DNA from: Hydractinia symbiolongicarpus
Taxonomy: Eukaryota; Cnidaria; Hydrozoa; Anthoathecata; Hydractiniidae
NCBI RefSeq assembly: GCF_029227915.1
Contig: NC_079879.1
Span: 12,462,001 to 12,526,000 of the forward strand
Direction: 5' to 3'
Length of the DNA stretch: 64,000 bases
How positions within the stretch are numbered: the first letter of the stretch is position 1; each line of letters begins with the position of its first letter. A program made the position numbers and the translations under genes. This document shows, piece by piece, positions 1-11,876 of the stretch. The notes beneath the pieces are model-generated. The model was not told the origin of the DNA and made no database searches. It worked only from the letters and a program-made list of their open reading frames with translations.

Positions 1-1210
1 ACTGAAAAAAAAATGAACTTGAAATGGAGCCTAGCTAAGTACAGTTAGCGCTCACAATAAAAACAGAGAATAAAATATGACAGACTCACTTTTGTAATTA
101 GAAATAATACCAACCAAACATATTTTGAGGGTGGTCAAAACAAAAAACATAAGGGGCCATAACAAACGAGGTTTGTTACGCCTAGGAGATTTCGTCTATT
201 AACATCCCCACACACCCAGCCACTCCCTTAATGGATACTTTTATTCCTAACCCCAGAATCCACCCAAAAATTAACTATATACACATTGAACTTCTGATCG
301 ACAGAACAAACCCTTGTAACAAGCTTGCAGAGAGCGGAATTTGATACTGGAAAATGAACCTGTCATGGATGACATTTGCCATTGTTCAAATAACCAAGAA
401 ACTTTATCCCATACCTTCTGCCTTTGTGGTTTAACTGCACAGCAAAAACACAAAGAAAAAAAGCCATGACCATGACTCATGCTTAAACAGATTTTCACCA
501 TGAAATAAATATCTTTAGCAAATTTATCTCAACCCTGACCACTACACCTTTTGCTGAAAAAACCCGCTAAGCGTCACAAACCTATTTTGTTGCCTGCCCC
601 TAGGCAGATTTCTTTGTTTACATTTTCAGTGGTCCTCTAACATATGTGTGCTCTATGATGCTTTTGTAAGAGAAATCTGCTAGAAATTTTTTATTTTAGC
701 AAGATCTAGCTAGCATATTATTGCATGCCACACGAGGAGATGTCAGTTGCTGAAACTAAACAAAGAAAACTGTCTGTGTTTAGCTAGAAATTAGACTATA
801 AGTAACACAAAAATCGACATATAGTTATATAAGATTGTGCTATAAAGCATCGTCTGGTATTCTTCTCTGAAGAGTTATCAAACACCTATCAGTGATATCC
901 GTTATTAGCTTATAGCTGGCTAGCTAGCTAACAACATACCACCATCACAACTTTTGCAACCCAGACAGCCATTCCTTTTTTCACTTTCTTCTTCTCTCTG
1001 ACCTTTTAAATTTAAGCAGACTGGCTATAGCTAAACTAGATCTTGGTGGATAATTTCACAATACTTCTTTTTATGGTCCTTAAGTCGCCAGCTGCGAAGG
1101 AAGGGCAGTATAGGATTCGTTCAAATCAGAAAGTTGTGGCTTCCACAGCTCAGTACACCATCTTTCTTTTTTGCAATAAACGGATTGATTAGTTGATGAA
1201 AACATAACAA
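1..1210. other. AT-rich intergenic, no gene seen
   Basis: No splice-bounded or conserved coding segment is visible. The only local structure is a run of overlapping CTAG units near 915-930, which recurs near 61366-61382. The longest open frames are short and have no recognisable product. Confidence 0.5.
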
Positions 1211-1340
1211 AGCTGATATCAGCTATTATATCCATTTTCGCTAGAAATTGATATTATATTCATTTCATGAAGCCGTGCATATGGATATAATATCCATTTT
1301 GCATTATCGCTATTATATCCATTTTTCTTAGGTGACTATG
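1211..1340. repeat. Dispersed palindromic ATGGATAT repeat, copy 1
   Basis: The stretch carries several copies of TATATCCATTTT and an interrupted palindrome with ATGGATAT / ATATCCAT arms around 1279-1297. A related stretch at 57690-57845 has the same order of motifs (ATTATATCCATTTT, then GTGCATATGGA, then ATAATATCCATT, then CATTATCG). This makes it a member of a dispersed repeat family rather than chance low complexity. Family identity is unknown. Confidence 0.5.
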
Positions 1341-1409
1341 TTGAAAAAACAGGTATCAAACTCAGAATTTAGATTTATGACTACTTATATGGTTTTCTCT
1401 CTTACGTTT

Positions 1410-3480
1410 TTTTTTTACAGGGCAGCGTTAATTATAGGACAGCAAAAAAGATAAAGTATGATATATTGAATTTAATGTTCACTGATTCAATCATTGTGCA
1501 AATAAAAGGGAAAATAATTTTTAGACTATCTTATGATGCTCCAGATATGGTACATCTGAATCAAGCACATGTTTTATTGATATTTTTTATTTTACGTTTA
1601 GTTTGGCATATTTCGGAATATTTGATTTTTCCGAAAGGAGAGTATTACTTTAGCGATATCAAGCAGAGGAATTTTCTGAAATGACGATAAATGTTTTTAA
1701 GTCAGAATTATTCTTTCATAAAATAACAACAAGGATTTATGTAATCATACGCTTCAGGGAGTCAGCACAGTTTTAATTAATCATATAGAGACAACGTCAT
1801 CTATGTCTTGGAATTTTACTCGATTCAGTGAATAAGTGACACAGACATTAAGGATGTAGATAAAATTAACGCATAGATTTTGTGATCCGTATTTTCTTAT
1901 CAATTTAAGTATCTCCTAGGCTGCATACATAATATCTAGGATCCGCATAAATATTATAACACCTATAAAATTTATGTGGGTAATGGATATCCTGTGATAA
2001 AAAATCATAATAAAAATCCACATTGACGTAAGAATAAAAACGGACGCAACAGCCACTCCTAAAAATTCCCAATTATGCAGTTTTCATCTGATTACCAGTT
2101 TTAAGCCATCTTCTGTTCATCCCCCCCCCCCTCTCCCCCCTAATGCCATCCGGTCAACATTTGTGAAATATGATGCAGCAAATGTGATGCAGGTAGGATG
2201 ATACAGATAGTGTTTACGCTTCTTATCCTGCTGACATTATAGTGTAGCGAGTGGTAAATTTCTAACTATATTCTATGATGAAATGATAACATGACTACTT
2301 TCTTCCGATTCTGTATTTTCTAATGTCACCATGCAGCATTTACGCCACGTTTATTCACATCTAATAGAACACTGTGGTTAATATTCTTCTTAATTTGCGA
2401 TTGATAATATCTGAATGAGATGTTGTAATCACTCCTTGTTTTGCATTTCATGTCGTCCCTGTGGGCAGTGCTAACTCACTTTATTCGGTGCATTTAAATT
2501 TTCTTGTTGCATTGTTTCACTTCTGTTTTGCATTTTGTGATGTTTTGGAGTCGTTTTCTTTTCAGTTAAATAGATAACATGCAGTTTTTATTAAAGGACA
2601 TGTTTAATAATGGACATCACTTTCCTTTATCAAATGTGCACAGACAACATCAACAAAGAAAAGACAAAAAATTGCCAAGTAAGCTTTCAACCGTGACAAA
2701 AAAGCTGTTGTGAAGCAAACCATAAGAATCCAATGACAAAACTTGCCAAATACGCTTACTGATTTAAACGCACTTTTGCTTTCAAGAACAAAATTGTTTT
2801 CACAAACCTCACGATTGTTTTGAAGTAAAAAAGAACAGTCAAATTTGAATACTTTTCTTATAGAGACAAAAGGCCTGTCTTTATCTTTTACCCAGAAAAT
2901 GTGTAAGCATTTCTTTATTTATGAGTGTACATTCACCAAAACTTTTATTGCTGCTAACTCGTGCAATTCAATTTAATTTATCAGTAACATCTATTGGTGG
3001 GAAGGGTGGCATAAAGTGACTGTGGGCCATTCATCCTGAATTATTTGTATTAGAGTATTGAATTTAAATTAGGTATGTAAGTCTTAATACAAACATGCAA
3101 TGAACAAGTCAAAGAAGCCTCGCTAAAAGTTTAGGAAAAGTGACAACATTCCAGCACTATATCATTTACACATAGAATTTAGTACGTATTGAAGAAACAA
3201 AGACACTCTGTAGTCCACCTTACTATCAACCGTGATTCTAAACCTTTGTTTAAATCTTTCATTTCATTCGGGGCTGGTGGTCTTGGTTACCATTTCGCAA
3301 AAGCTATATCTTCGAATTTAGTAATTTCTGGAAACTCAAGATCGTTTTCATGAAAGTGGATTGAATTTCCCACAAGATTAAGCCGTTTTAAAGCCACTCT
3401 ACCCAATGAGGATGAATGATAACAAATAAAAGTGACGAAGAGAAAAAATACTAAGGACACGCCCAATAGCATAGGGATTA
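1410..3480. repeat. Diverged duplicated block, copy A
   Basis: Collinear similarity to 17965-19690 is visible by eye over many segments: the FTD..I ORF around 1460-1570, the segment 1845-2080, the GCCACGTTTATT segment near 2343, the stretch 2451-2481 (31 of 31 bases identical to 19100-19130), 2560-2640, 2731-2810 and the minus-strand ORF at 3290-3470. Copy A has about 95 bp near 2640-2730 that copy B lacks. The identity is uneven: most parts look roughly three-quarters identical, with a few near-perfect islands. It could be an old segmental duplication of a small gene region or two copies of an unrecognised transposon. Confidence 0.6.
3287..3472 (-). CDS. Candidate first exon with signal peptide, unknown product
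   Basis: The open frame begins MLLGVSLVFFLFVTFICYH, a convincing hydrophobic signal or anchor segment, followed by about 40 polar residues. The segment reading FPEITKFEDIA aligns with FPKVTRFTDIA in the corresponding frame of block B (19476-19682, minus), with conservative changes (K/R, I/V). This hints that the frame was once under protein-level selection. The frame ends just after a possible splice donor (AAATG then GTAACC), so it may be the first exon of a gene running leftwards. Block B has lost the signal-peptide part. No domain is recognised. It may equally be part of an uncharacterised mobile element. Confidence 0.25.
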   Translation of the reverse strand: MLLGVSLVFFLFVTFICYHSSSLGRVALKRLNLVGNSIHFHENDLEFPEITKFEDIAFAKW

Positions 3481-3640
3481 AGAATCTTTCACATGGCTGA
3501 ATGCATCCGCTCTTATCTATTGATAAAACTTCTTAATGACCCTCTATTTTGATTTTCTATCACAGGATATTTTTTTCCACATAAAGAAAAATTTGGGATG
3601 TTCATATTATCTAAAAGAATCCTAGATACTCTATGCTATC
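3445..3640 (+). repeat. Member of the CTATCACAGGATAT repeat family, plus orientation
   Basis: Plus-strand sequence including TTTCTATCACAGGATAT followed by a CCACATAAAGAAAAAT stretch matches the plus strand at 11877-12080 in order. It also matches, more weakly, the minus strand of blocks A (about 1860-2070) and B (about 18480-18670). The family therefore occurs at least four times in this window in both orientations. The TTTCTATCACAG part resembles a splice acceptor. Confidence 0.45.
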
Positions 3641-6546
3641 ACAACATGAAAAATGAGCTTATTCTATCTACTTCCTTGATTAAGGTCTGCGTCATTGAAA
3701 TAAATTGAGTTTAATAGTATTCCAACCAAACGTTTGTACAATTTTTGATTCAGCATGGTCATATTGTCTTAAAAGAATCCTATTCTACTGTTAAATATTC
3801 AAAACATTTTTTTTTTCATTCCAATTGGATAAAAAAATAAAAAAAATTGCATTAAAAGATGGTAAGGTAGACAGTGTCAGTTGGATAAAAAATTACGTCA
3901 TTTTAGTTGGATCAATATGATAAAACTGATCTGTATGTTGGTTATATCTCTGCAATCCTTTGATAACTATCTTGTGAATATCATAAATGTAACAATTACA
4001 TATAAAACAAATACAACGTTTTGCAACCCTCTTACACCTCCATGTGAGCACTTTTAAAAGCTCTTTAAAAATTTAACACCGTCTCAACGGTGCAATACGT
4101 CCTACAAATTATTTTTTTGGTTATATTTTTTTTATCAAAAGCCTAGTTTAAAGTAGGGAAATGTCACAAAACTTAAGGACTAACTTGCGCAGCCATAGTT
4201 ATGCGTAGTCAAACATTATAATATACTGAAAGCCGTTACTTAGGAACTTGAATTGAGTAAGCTTATCTAGAAGTTAGTTAGAAAGATGTCCGAAACGCCG
4301 GATAAGTCACAGAAGAATCATTTATAGCTTTTAGACAAAAACAGTAATTTTCTCCTCCATAATTTTTGCAAGAAAAATTTAAAATCATATGCAATTTTAT
4401 ATTAATTGTTTTCATATCTAGCCATTTGGTCTTTGTCCAAACACCCACATTACGTACAAAAAAGCTTACGTGCTAAGATAGAGGTGAAACTTTTTGTGTT
4501 GTGCAATTGTAGGTTAAATTGACGAAAGAAAAGGTTAAGGTTTTCATTGCATTACTGTAAGAATAAGGCGCCAATGTAATAATGACTATTGTCAGTGATG
4601 ACTCAAGTTATTTGACTAAGATGTGAACCAATTATTAATCAAGGTCATCTTTTACATGTATAAATGCTTGAAACAATGGTCATTGTGATGCCGTTAAGGA
4701 CATGATCACCATTGCAGACAACATATTAAAAGCACTAATGCTTTATAACAAGTCATAAAAAGCCTTTGCAAGCTAAAATATTTTGACTTCTTGTTGGTGT
4801 GTAATTTTGTTTCCTATGCCATTAAAGGTTCCAGTAGCCTGTTTTGTACAGAACTTCTACAATGCTCTTCCGTCATTTGAAACAAATAGGTATTATTCCA
4901 TGGTATTATCTTGAACTTGCAAAATGCTTTATGTAATTTTGAGTAGCTTACAGCGGTGAAAAATGCAAGCCTATCAGACTTCAGAATCTCCTTAACCCTA
5001 ACAAAATAATTTACTTCAAGCAGTTTTTAAAATTGTTTTTGTGTTATTAGTATATCTTTAAAGCATTCATAGTGTATTTACAATTTTTTATAAACATATT
5101 CAGGGGACGACGTAGCCCTACAGATAAACTGCAACTGATCGTGAATCTTTAAGGTTTTAAAATTTTATTAGATTTAAGGTCTCGCCAAATGTACAAAAGG
5201 AAATCTGTGAAAATTAATACTTTAACAATACTGCACTACACTTAGCATTCAGAAGAAAATGAAGACACTTTAACATATCAATTTATTAAATATCATTGCT
5301 TGTGGTGGGTGCAGCGATATTTCAAAAGGTTTTATTATATATACCTGCAACATGACTAAAGTCGTTATAAAGTATAAGATATCCAAGATTTAACCATGAA
5401 GTTAGATCCAACAAGTTTAACAATAACAAAAAGAAATAGACGTAGGTGAAAGAAACAAAAAGGTTATGAGTACATTCATTGGTTAAAAAATAACAAAAGA
5501 GAACAAATCCAAAATACAATTCTGTGGTATTAATACTTAAACTAGCCGGCGACCCAGAGCCGAAAGGTTGTGTTAAGCCAAAAGTAGCTGTGTTACCCGC
5601 ATTGAACGCCATGAAGAGCGATTAAAAAGAACTGTAAACACACCAACACACACACATTCAGGTGGAGCGTGCGTTGAGGTGTGCCACACATTCAGGTGGA
5701 GCGCTTTAGTAAAATATGTCATAAATTGAGTGAGGCCACAACATTATGGTCTTTCCGGTGTGATATATTTTTCAAAAGATAGGCGCATAATATTATGGTG
5801 TTTCCGGTGTGATATACGTTTTTTAAAAATAACTTTCTATAACTGTAGCTGAAATAGAAACAAAGTTTACAACTCGTGTTGCTACCTTGTCATAGCAAAA
5901 ACATTTGGTCAACCTTTTTTATTTTTCAGAGAACGTTCTCGATGAAATTCAAAAATAAATATTACTGCGGGCTAAGTGATTAGTCCAGGCAAACAACGTG
6001 TACATCCATATAGTTATAATACCCTTTTTTAAAACTTTATCGTAACTTCGGGTAAACAGAAACACAGGAAACAGGCATTATTAACCTGTCGTTACCTCGT
6101 TCAGCTAAAAATACACGAATTAAGTTTTCACGGCAGTAATAAAAGTTGTCGCTACCTACTAACTGCATATTGCGTAAGAAGTATTGATTAAGAATTTTGT
6201 TGTAGCTAACCAAAACAATTTGGCTTCTTTTACTTTTTAGCCGGAGGTAGCTAATGAACTAGCTAGTTAGTGGGGCACAACCGCAACATAAAAATAATTA
6301 GTAATATACCAAACTTTTAAGTAATAAAATAAATAGAGCTAGTTGCGGCTACCTGGCTTCAATCTACGTTTGAAGTAGCTAAATCTGGAAATTGATTGGA
6401 TTCAGATTTACACATGGGTAGAGAAAACGAGATGATATTTTCATTTTATTATGTGAAAACATAGAGACAATGGAAAAAATATCTTAAACATTGATAGAAC
6501 TGTAATTTAGGCAGTTAAATAATTATACTAACCCAACTAAACACAA
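3641..6546. other. Gene-free AT-rich region with small tandem duplications
   Basis: No gene is recognised. A cluster at 5656-5816 contains two local duplications: ACATTCAGGTGGAGCG occurs twice about 32 bp apart, and ATTATGGT..TTCCGGTGTGATATA occurs twice about 49 bp apart. The rest is unremarkable AT-rich sequence. Confidence 0.5.
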
Positions 6547-7076
6547 GAAGAAGAAGAAGAAAAAGAAGAAGAAGAAGAAAAAGAAAAAGAAGAAGAAGAA
6601 GAAGAAGAAGAAGAAGAAGAAGAAGAAGAAGAAGAAGAAGAAGAAGAAGAAGAAGAAGAAGAAGAAGAAAAAGAAAAAGAAGAAGAAGAAAAAGAAGAAG
6701 AAGAAGAAGAAGAAGAAGAAGAAGAAGAAGAAGAAGAAGAAGAAGAAGAAGAAGAAGAAGAAGAAGAAGAAGAAGAAGAAGAAGAAGAAGAAGAAGAAGA
6801 AGAAGAAGAAGAAGAAGAAGAAGAAGAAGAAGAAGAAGAAGAAGAAGAAGAAGAAGAAGAAGAAGAAGAAGAAGAAGAAGAAGAAGAAGAAGAAGAAGAA
6901 GAAGAAGAAGAAGAAGAAGAAGAAGAAGAAGAAGAAGAAGAAGAAGAAGAAGAAGAAGAAGAAGAAGAAGAAGAAGAAGAAGAAGAAGAAGAAGAAGAAG
7001 AAGAAGAAGAAGAAGAAGAAGAAGAAGAAGAAGAAGAAGAAGAAGAAGAAGAAGAAGAAGAAGAAGAAGAAGAAGG
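6547..7076. repeat. Long (GAA)n.(TTC)n trinucleotide array, about 530 bp
   Basis: An almost pure GAA array of roughly 175 units on the plus strand. The AAG/AAA interruptions are confined to the first 150 bp (6557-6692), and the array is perfectly regular from about 6693 to 7074. The apparent 237-codon reverse-strand frame is only poly-phenylalanine read through TTC and is not a gene. Arrays of this length are known to form triplex DNA and to be length-unstable. The interruptions at one end only suggest recent expansion from the other end. Confidence 0.95.
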
Positions 7077-8472
7077 GAAACGACCGCTCGTTTAAATATG
7101 ATTTCTGATACATCCGAAATATTAATAAGTAAATATAAAATAGAGAAAGTGAGTGTAGGATAAACAACGGGCTTTGCTTAGATAAACATTTTGAAGTAAA
7201 TAAACTTTTTACAGCCACTATCGTGGTTCTTATCAAAGGTATTACATCCGAATTACAAGAATGTGTTATTGTGTGCCACAGACATGTCTGATCACTAAAT
7301 TTGTCGATTTTTTATATTATAATTGTGTTTGTCAAATGCTAAAACACTCTCATGCAAGTTACGCGTTTAAAAAAAGTAAGGATCAAAATTAAATAAGCTG
7401 TCCTAATAACTTCATTTACATCCTCCAATTGTCTGATTTGTTAGTTTTCAATTAAACGCTGCCTACAATATCACTCAGTAGAATGTAATTATAGATTCAC
7501 TTCTATAATGTTTCTTTAGTTCCACTTCATTTAATAATATCGTATTCTGTTCAAAACGGCAACTGATTCTCTACTTCTTGCCAACGATGCACAAAATGAC
7601 AGGCCAACTTTCTTGCCATGGTGTAACAAATAGTTTTTAATAAAAATGAAGAAAACATCTAACTTTATCTGTGTATTTTCTTAATCCACATTGCACACTT
7701 TTTTATGAGAGTGTTTTGCCTCTTAAGTTCATTTGACAATGAACGCCATGTTTAGTTTCTCACATGATTACGCGGTATTATTTATAAACTTGTATTCATA
7801 CAGAAATACATTCTAGTAATATGTTCCATTCGGAAAAGTCCATTGCATGTGTGTAAAAAATGACTGACAACACTTGCGACATTAAAGTTGGAGGATATTG
7901 GTAACTATGTTAATGATGACATTAGGAATATTTGACCATTTTAGACTTTGTCGTTTAGAACAAGTGTTGGTTGTACTTCCAGAATATTTATTTTTTCTTG
8001 ACAAAGACATTGCTCTGTTCGTTCAGTCCAATAAGAAACTTCTTTAGCACTTATTAAGCACAGGTATTTGGTTTTAAGGTTTTCAATACAGTGCATTGCA
8101 AACCGTAACTGAATATGAATTTAAATTTAGCTGTGTTCTGTGCTACTTAAGTGAAACATAAAGAATTATGTTCATATATTCTCTAACAATAAATAATATT
8201 ATAAATATAATAAAAACTCTATCAATAAATAGCTATTTAAGTCATTTTTGCAATTTTAAAGTGCGATTAACGCGTCTGAGAATAAATATTGTCAAAATAA
8301 ATTCTTCTCCCTTCTCATTTGCCTTAAGTATCTAGACTGGGTTTAGATTTTACTCAGAAATTCATCTTGTTTCGTTACCATTGGTTTTCTTGCTGCTGAA
8401 CGAATACTTTTAATTCAAGCAGTTTTGTTATCTGACAAACATTCGTCACATCATGCCAACAAGAGATAAAGT
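7077..8472. other. AT-rich intergenic, no gene seen
   Basis: No coding or repeat structure is recognised between the GAA array and the six-cysteine peptide gene. The right-hand part holds the probable 3-prime untranslated region of that gene. Confidence 0.4.
8409..8414 (-). terminator. Possible poly(A) signal (ATTAAA) of the six-cysteine peptide gene
   Basis: ATTAAA on the minus strand lies about 60 bases after the stop codon at 8473. It is a common variant of AATAAA, but in sequence this AT-rich it can occur by chance. Confidence 0.3.
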
Positions 8473-9238
8473 TTACATCGGATCCAGTTGATAATTGTTT
8501 ACACATCTCTTTTTGTTTAATATCTTGGAGCATGTCAAACGTTTCGAACACTCACAATCAGCATCAGTGTCGCATTGATGAAATATTTTTTTACAGTGAC
8601 GTAGCGAAAACTTGACTTTTTCTTTAGTTAGTTCTATCTAGAAAAAACAATGCACGAAATTTATCTTGGTGGTAATTCCACACAACCAGTCGTAATTCGT
8701 TCGACATTTTTTTAAGGAATTAGAATGTATGCTGCCGACTTTATACTAGGTATTTGCTGGACACTTATACAAGAAATCAAATTGTATGCTAGTGTTTAAC
8801 AAAAAAAGGGTAATTTTGCACCAAGGTAAACAAACAGTTCTTGCAGAGAGCTTTTAAAATTGGAGCGGTATTTAAAAATCCCTGTTTCATGACTTATAGT
8901 ACTTACCAATGCTTTTTCGCCAAGTTTTTTAATTTTCCATAAGCCATTTGATTGTTTGGTTGGAATAGCATGAGTAATCATTACAATGAACAAGATGAAT
9001 AATAATTCCTTAATCTAAAGAGAAAAGATTAATTAGGATGTGACTTTTAGATCGCGTGCTCACTACAAGAAACTGACTATTAAGCCTTGAGCTACGATTG
9101 CCAACTATCAAGCAAAAATCCAGAATGAAAGAAAATTCAGCATTTTGACGAGGAATTAATGCACACTTACAAAGTGAGAAAATCTTAGTAAGGCAATCTT
9201 TTGTCAATGAAGCATTCAAGATTCACTTAACCTACCAT
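8473..9238 (-). CDS. Secreted six-cysteine peptide precursor, three exons
   Basis: Coding exons are 9238-9236 (the ATG alone, donor GTAGGT), 9014-8907 (acceptor CTCTTTAG, donor GTAAGT) and 8637-8473 (acceptor TTTTTTCTAG, stop TAA). All junctions are phase 0 and give 91 residues. Residues 2-17 form a hydrophobic signal peptide ending THA, a plausible signal-peptidase site. A basic, Lys-rich stretch (about 18-51) follows and may be a propeptide. The C-terminal part has six cysteines at 52, 59, 65, 67, 73 and 82, spaced C-x6-C-x5-C-x-C-x5-C-x8-C, so three disulfides are possible. The even cysteine number, splice consensus and signal peptide support a real gene. The spacing is knottin-like, but I cannot assign a family: defence peptide, venom-type peptide, ligand or protease inhibitor are all open. 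A TATA-like run (GATATATAATTG, minus) lies about 100 bp upstream. Confidence 0.6.
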
Positions 9239-11876
9239 TTTGGTTTTTCGTTGTCTGCGTGTAGTTGCAAAAATATATTTTCTTCGGGTTTATTCTTTTC
9301 AGAGTAGAAGGCGACCTGCGCTTTCAATGTCATACAATTATATATCGCATGTTGAAGTTTTAAAGTTCTTTTATTCACTTTGTTGCCTATAGTCACTTCC
9401 ATTATTCATTAAGGATATAATTATCGTCAGGAAGCGTGGTATTGTCAATTTAGTGTGGAAACAATAGTTGTCAATTATGTAAAAAGGATAAAGTCATGTC
9501 CCCTAACATGATGATGATAGTATTTGCGGCATGTGTAATCTGATAAAGGAAATTGTATAAACCACAAAAAAGCGACAGCGAGCTTGCATTTTTCAGTAAT
9601 CATCCTTATTTTTCTGCTAAGAGGATTACACGGAACTGTTGCATAACCAACTTGGCAAATTTTAATGAATGAATAATCCGATTTAAAACGAAATTTCGAC
9701 GTGAACAACGCATTCCTGTGTATGTTAGGTAATCCAGCTTGTTTGTTTCGATTTTGTACCGTCATCAGCGGAAAATTGTGTCTGTTCAGCAACCTCTGCA
9801 TCTCTTTGGTGGGTTTGCCGGAGATTAATGCATTTCAGGAATGCACAGCAGAAATTTTGCATGCCAACAAATTTTTAGAAAGATTGCGAAACTTTAATTT
9901 AGTCGCACTAGGAATTAAGAAAAAACGAACAAATATCCTGGATTGAAGTCGAAAGCATAGAAAATTACATCTGATTAAAAATGCTCTTTTTTACATATGT
10001 TCATGCAAATTAATAACTGCGTTTGATTTTTTAGTTGATGCCAACTTTAGGAAAGTTAATTAGGCATTTTATGACGTCATAAGTAATACGTAGCGGTACA
10101 CTATTATGATTGTGAATAGTTGACTAACCATTAATAATTTTTTTTAATTACTAAATTTGACTGATTTTTTCTACACATAAGGTAAACACTTTTGCAACAA
10201 TCTTTCCAAATCGAATTTCTGGAATGACGTAGGCATTGGTGCACTTTAAACATGGAAGAGTTGTTATATTCGTAAACTACATGGGAAATGACATACTTCC
10301 ATTAAATTGAAAAAATTTGGATTGATGGTATTACATTGTGGAAATTTTTTGACATCCTGACTTCTTAGTTTCGTTAATGATGTCTAAATGTCTAGACTTT
10401 TGTTTGTAAGACTGATTTCTTCTTTCTCTGTTAGTTCTTATAAAATAAAAATGCTAAACTTTTCCAAAAACTGTATTGGTAAATAAAATACATATATGAA
10501 CTGTTTTCTTGCTTCTTTTATTAAAGATTTGTTTGCAATTCAATCTATAAGGCTACTCGTAGATTGAGGCACACAAGCAATAATGAATCGATACACTAAA
10601 TGAAATGCCAAATTCAGCAATTTTATCCCGGGGAATAAAACTACGGAATGTGCTTAACTAAAAATAATTTACATACTGACCTAAACATTCCCGCCCCTGT
10701 GAAAGTAATAAAAATAGGAATAGCAAAATATTTAGACTTAAGAAATTTTACAAAGTCGATTTCATCAATGCGTTAAAAAGTGAATTGATATGAGAACTGA
10801 TTCTGGCTTAGTGCATACATACGCCAGTAAACTATTCCTAAGTAAGATATTACATACTATTGATCTTGCTCTCTTAAATTTACTGTCAAAAGCAAAACAA
10901 TGAAAAGCTATGCTATAGTTTTTTGGACTTTTTAATAAGGACCAGGCTCACACCATTATGTTTCTGACTATAAAGCTTTTTGGCACTTTCTAAATCGAAA
11001 ACTAAATTATTTGTCCGTTTAAACGCTTCTTTGGGTTAACAAGGCGACAATTCTGCGAATGTGTAAAATTCTAAAGCGAACAAAGTTAAACCGATCAGAT
11101 CATGCCTTATTATTAACAAAACTTGCCAAACAAAGCTTTATTTTAAACAACATGCTGGTATTTACCCAATAGTGTTTTGAAAATTAAAACAGTGTTTTGC
11201 AAATTACCTGTATAAAACTATTCTCGGACATCAACTTTGACAACATTTTCAAAATGTGAAAGTAATTCTCTCATGCCAAATACAGAAGAAAAATGTTTTA
11301 TGTGGCCATTTGACAAAAACGAACTGATTTCCATTATTATACATGCTTGGCAGTGAAAATGTGATAATCTTACAAAGAAAATGATTCTAAATATCTCAAA
11401 ATGAAGGGAAACCATTACAACAAGAAACGTATAATATGCCGAACAAGGAGTAAATTAACAATGTCCACAGTGACGCTATATAATAAAAAAGTGATAAACC
11501 ATTTTCACGAAGATATTATCAAAATAAAGAAGATATTAAATAATGTATACAGTGAGTTGTGACCGTCTTACGGGTCTGTGGCAATTAGATTAGCTTAGCG
11601 CTCCTGACGACGGGCGCATGAAGGGGTATTACCCGTCGTCAAGAAAATAGTGGCTTAAGATGTAATTATGTAGACTTAAATGTAAGGAAACGCTGCCTAC
11701 ATGGGAAATCACAAAAACTCTTAATCATTTTGTCTTTGATTCATTTACCATGATGAATATCACTTATGACCACTTTCAATAACAGCATTAACTGGATAGT
11801 ATTACGGATATTACATTGTAGATGGTCTAATTAAATGACAAATAAAAAATAATGACAAGGAGAAATTATCACAGAA
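9239..11876. other. AT-rich intergenic with promoter side of the peptide gene
   Basis: No further gene is recognised. The segment 10035-10130 resembles 20650-20745 (shared order AAAGTTAATTAGG, TCATAAGTAA, TTGACTAACCA), another trace of old duplication between the two halves of the first 21 kb. A minus-strand frame at 11218-11415 is open for 65 codons but has no recognisable feature. Confidence 0.4.
11605..11641. repeat. GC-rich 10-bp hairpin
   Basis: TGACGACGGG at 11605-11614 pairs perfectly with CCCGTCGTCA at 11632-11641 across a 17-base loop. It is unusually GC-rich for this AT-rich neighbourhood. The preceding bases (TAGCTTAGCGCTCC) resemble a tRNA-type A box, so it may belong to a SINE, but no B box is evident. 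Confidence 0.5.

Noticed and set aside
2419-2475. Short plus-strand frame with a dense cysteine cluster (CISCRPCGQC then stop)
   Set aside because: In duplicate block B the same region has an indel that destroys the frame while the 31 bases themselves are identical, so conservation is not at protein level.
6523-7236. A 237-codon reverse-strand ORF, mostly phenylalanine
   Set aside because: It is the TTC reading of the GAA array with short random flanks and has no gene features.
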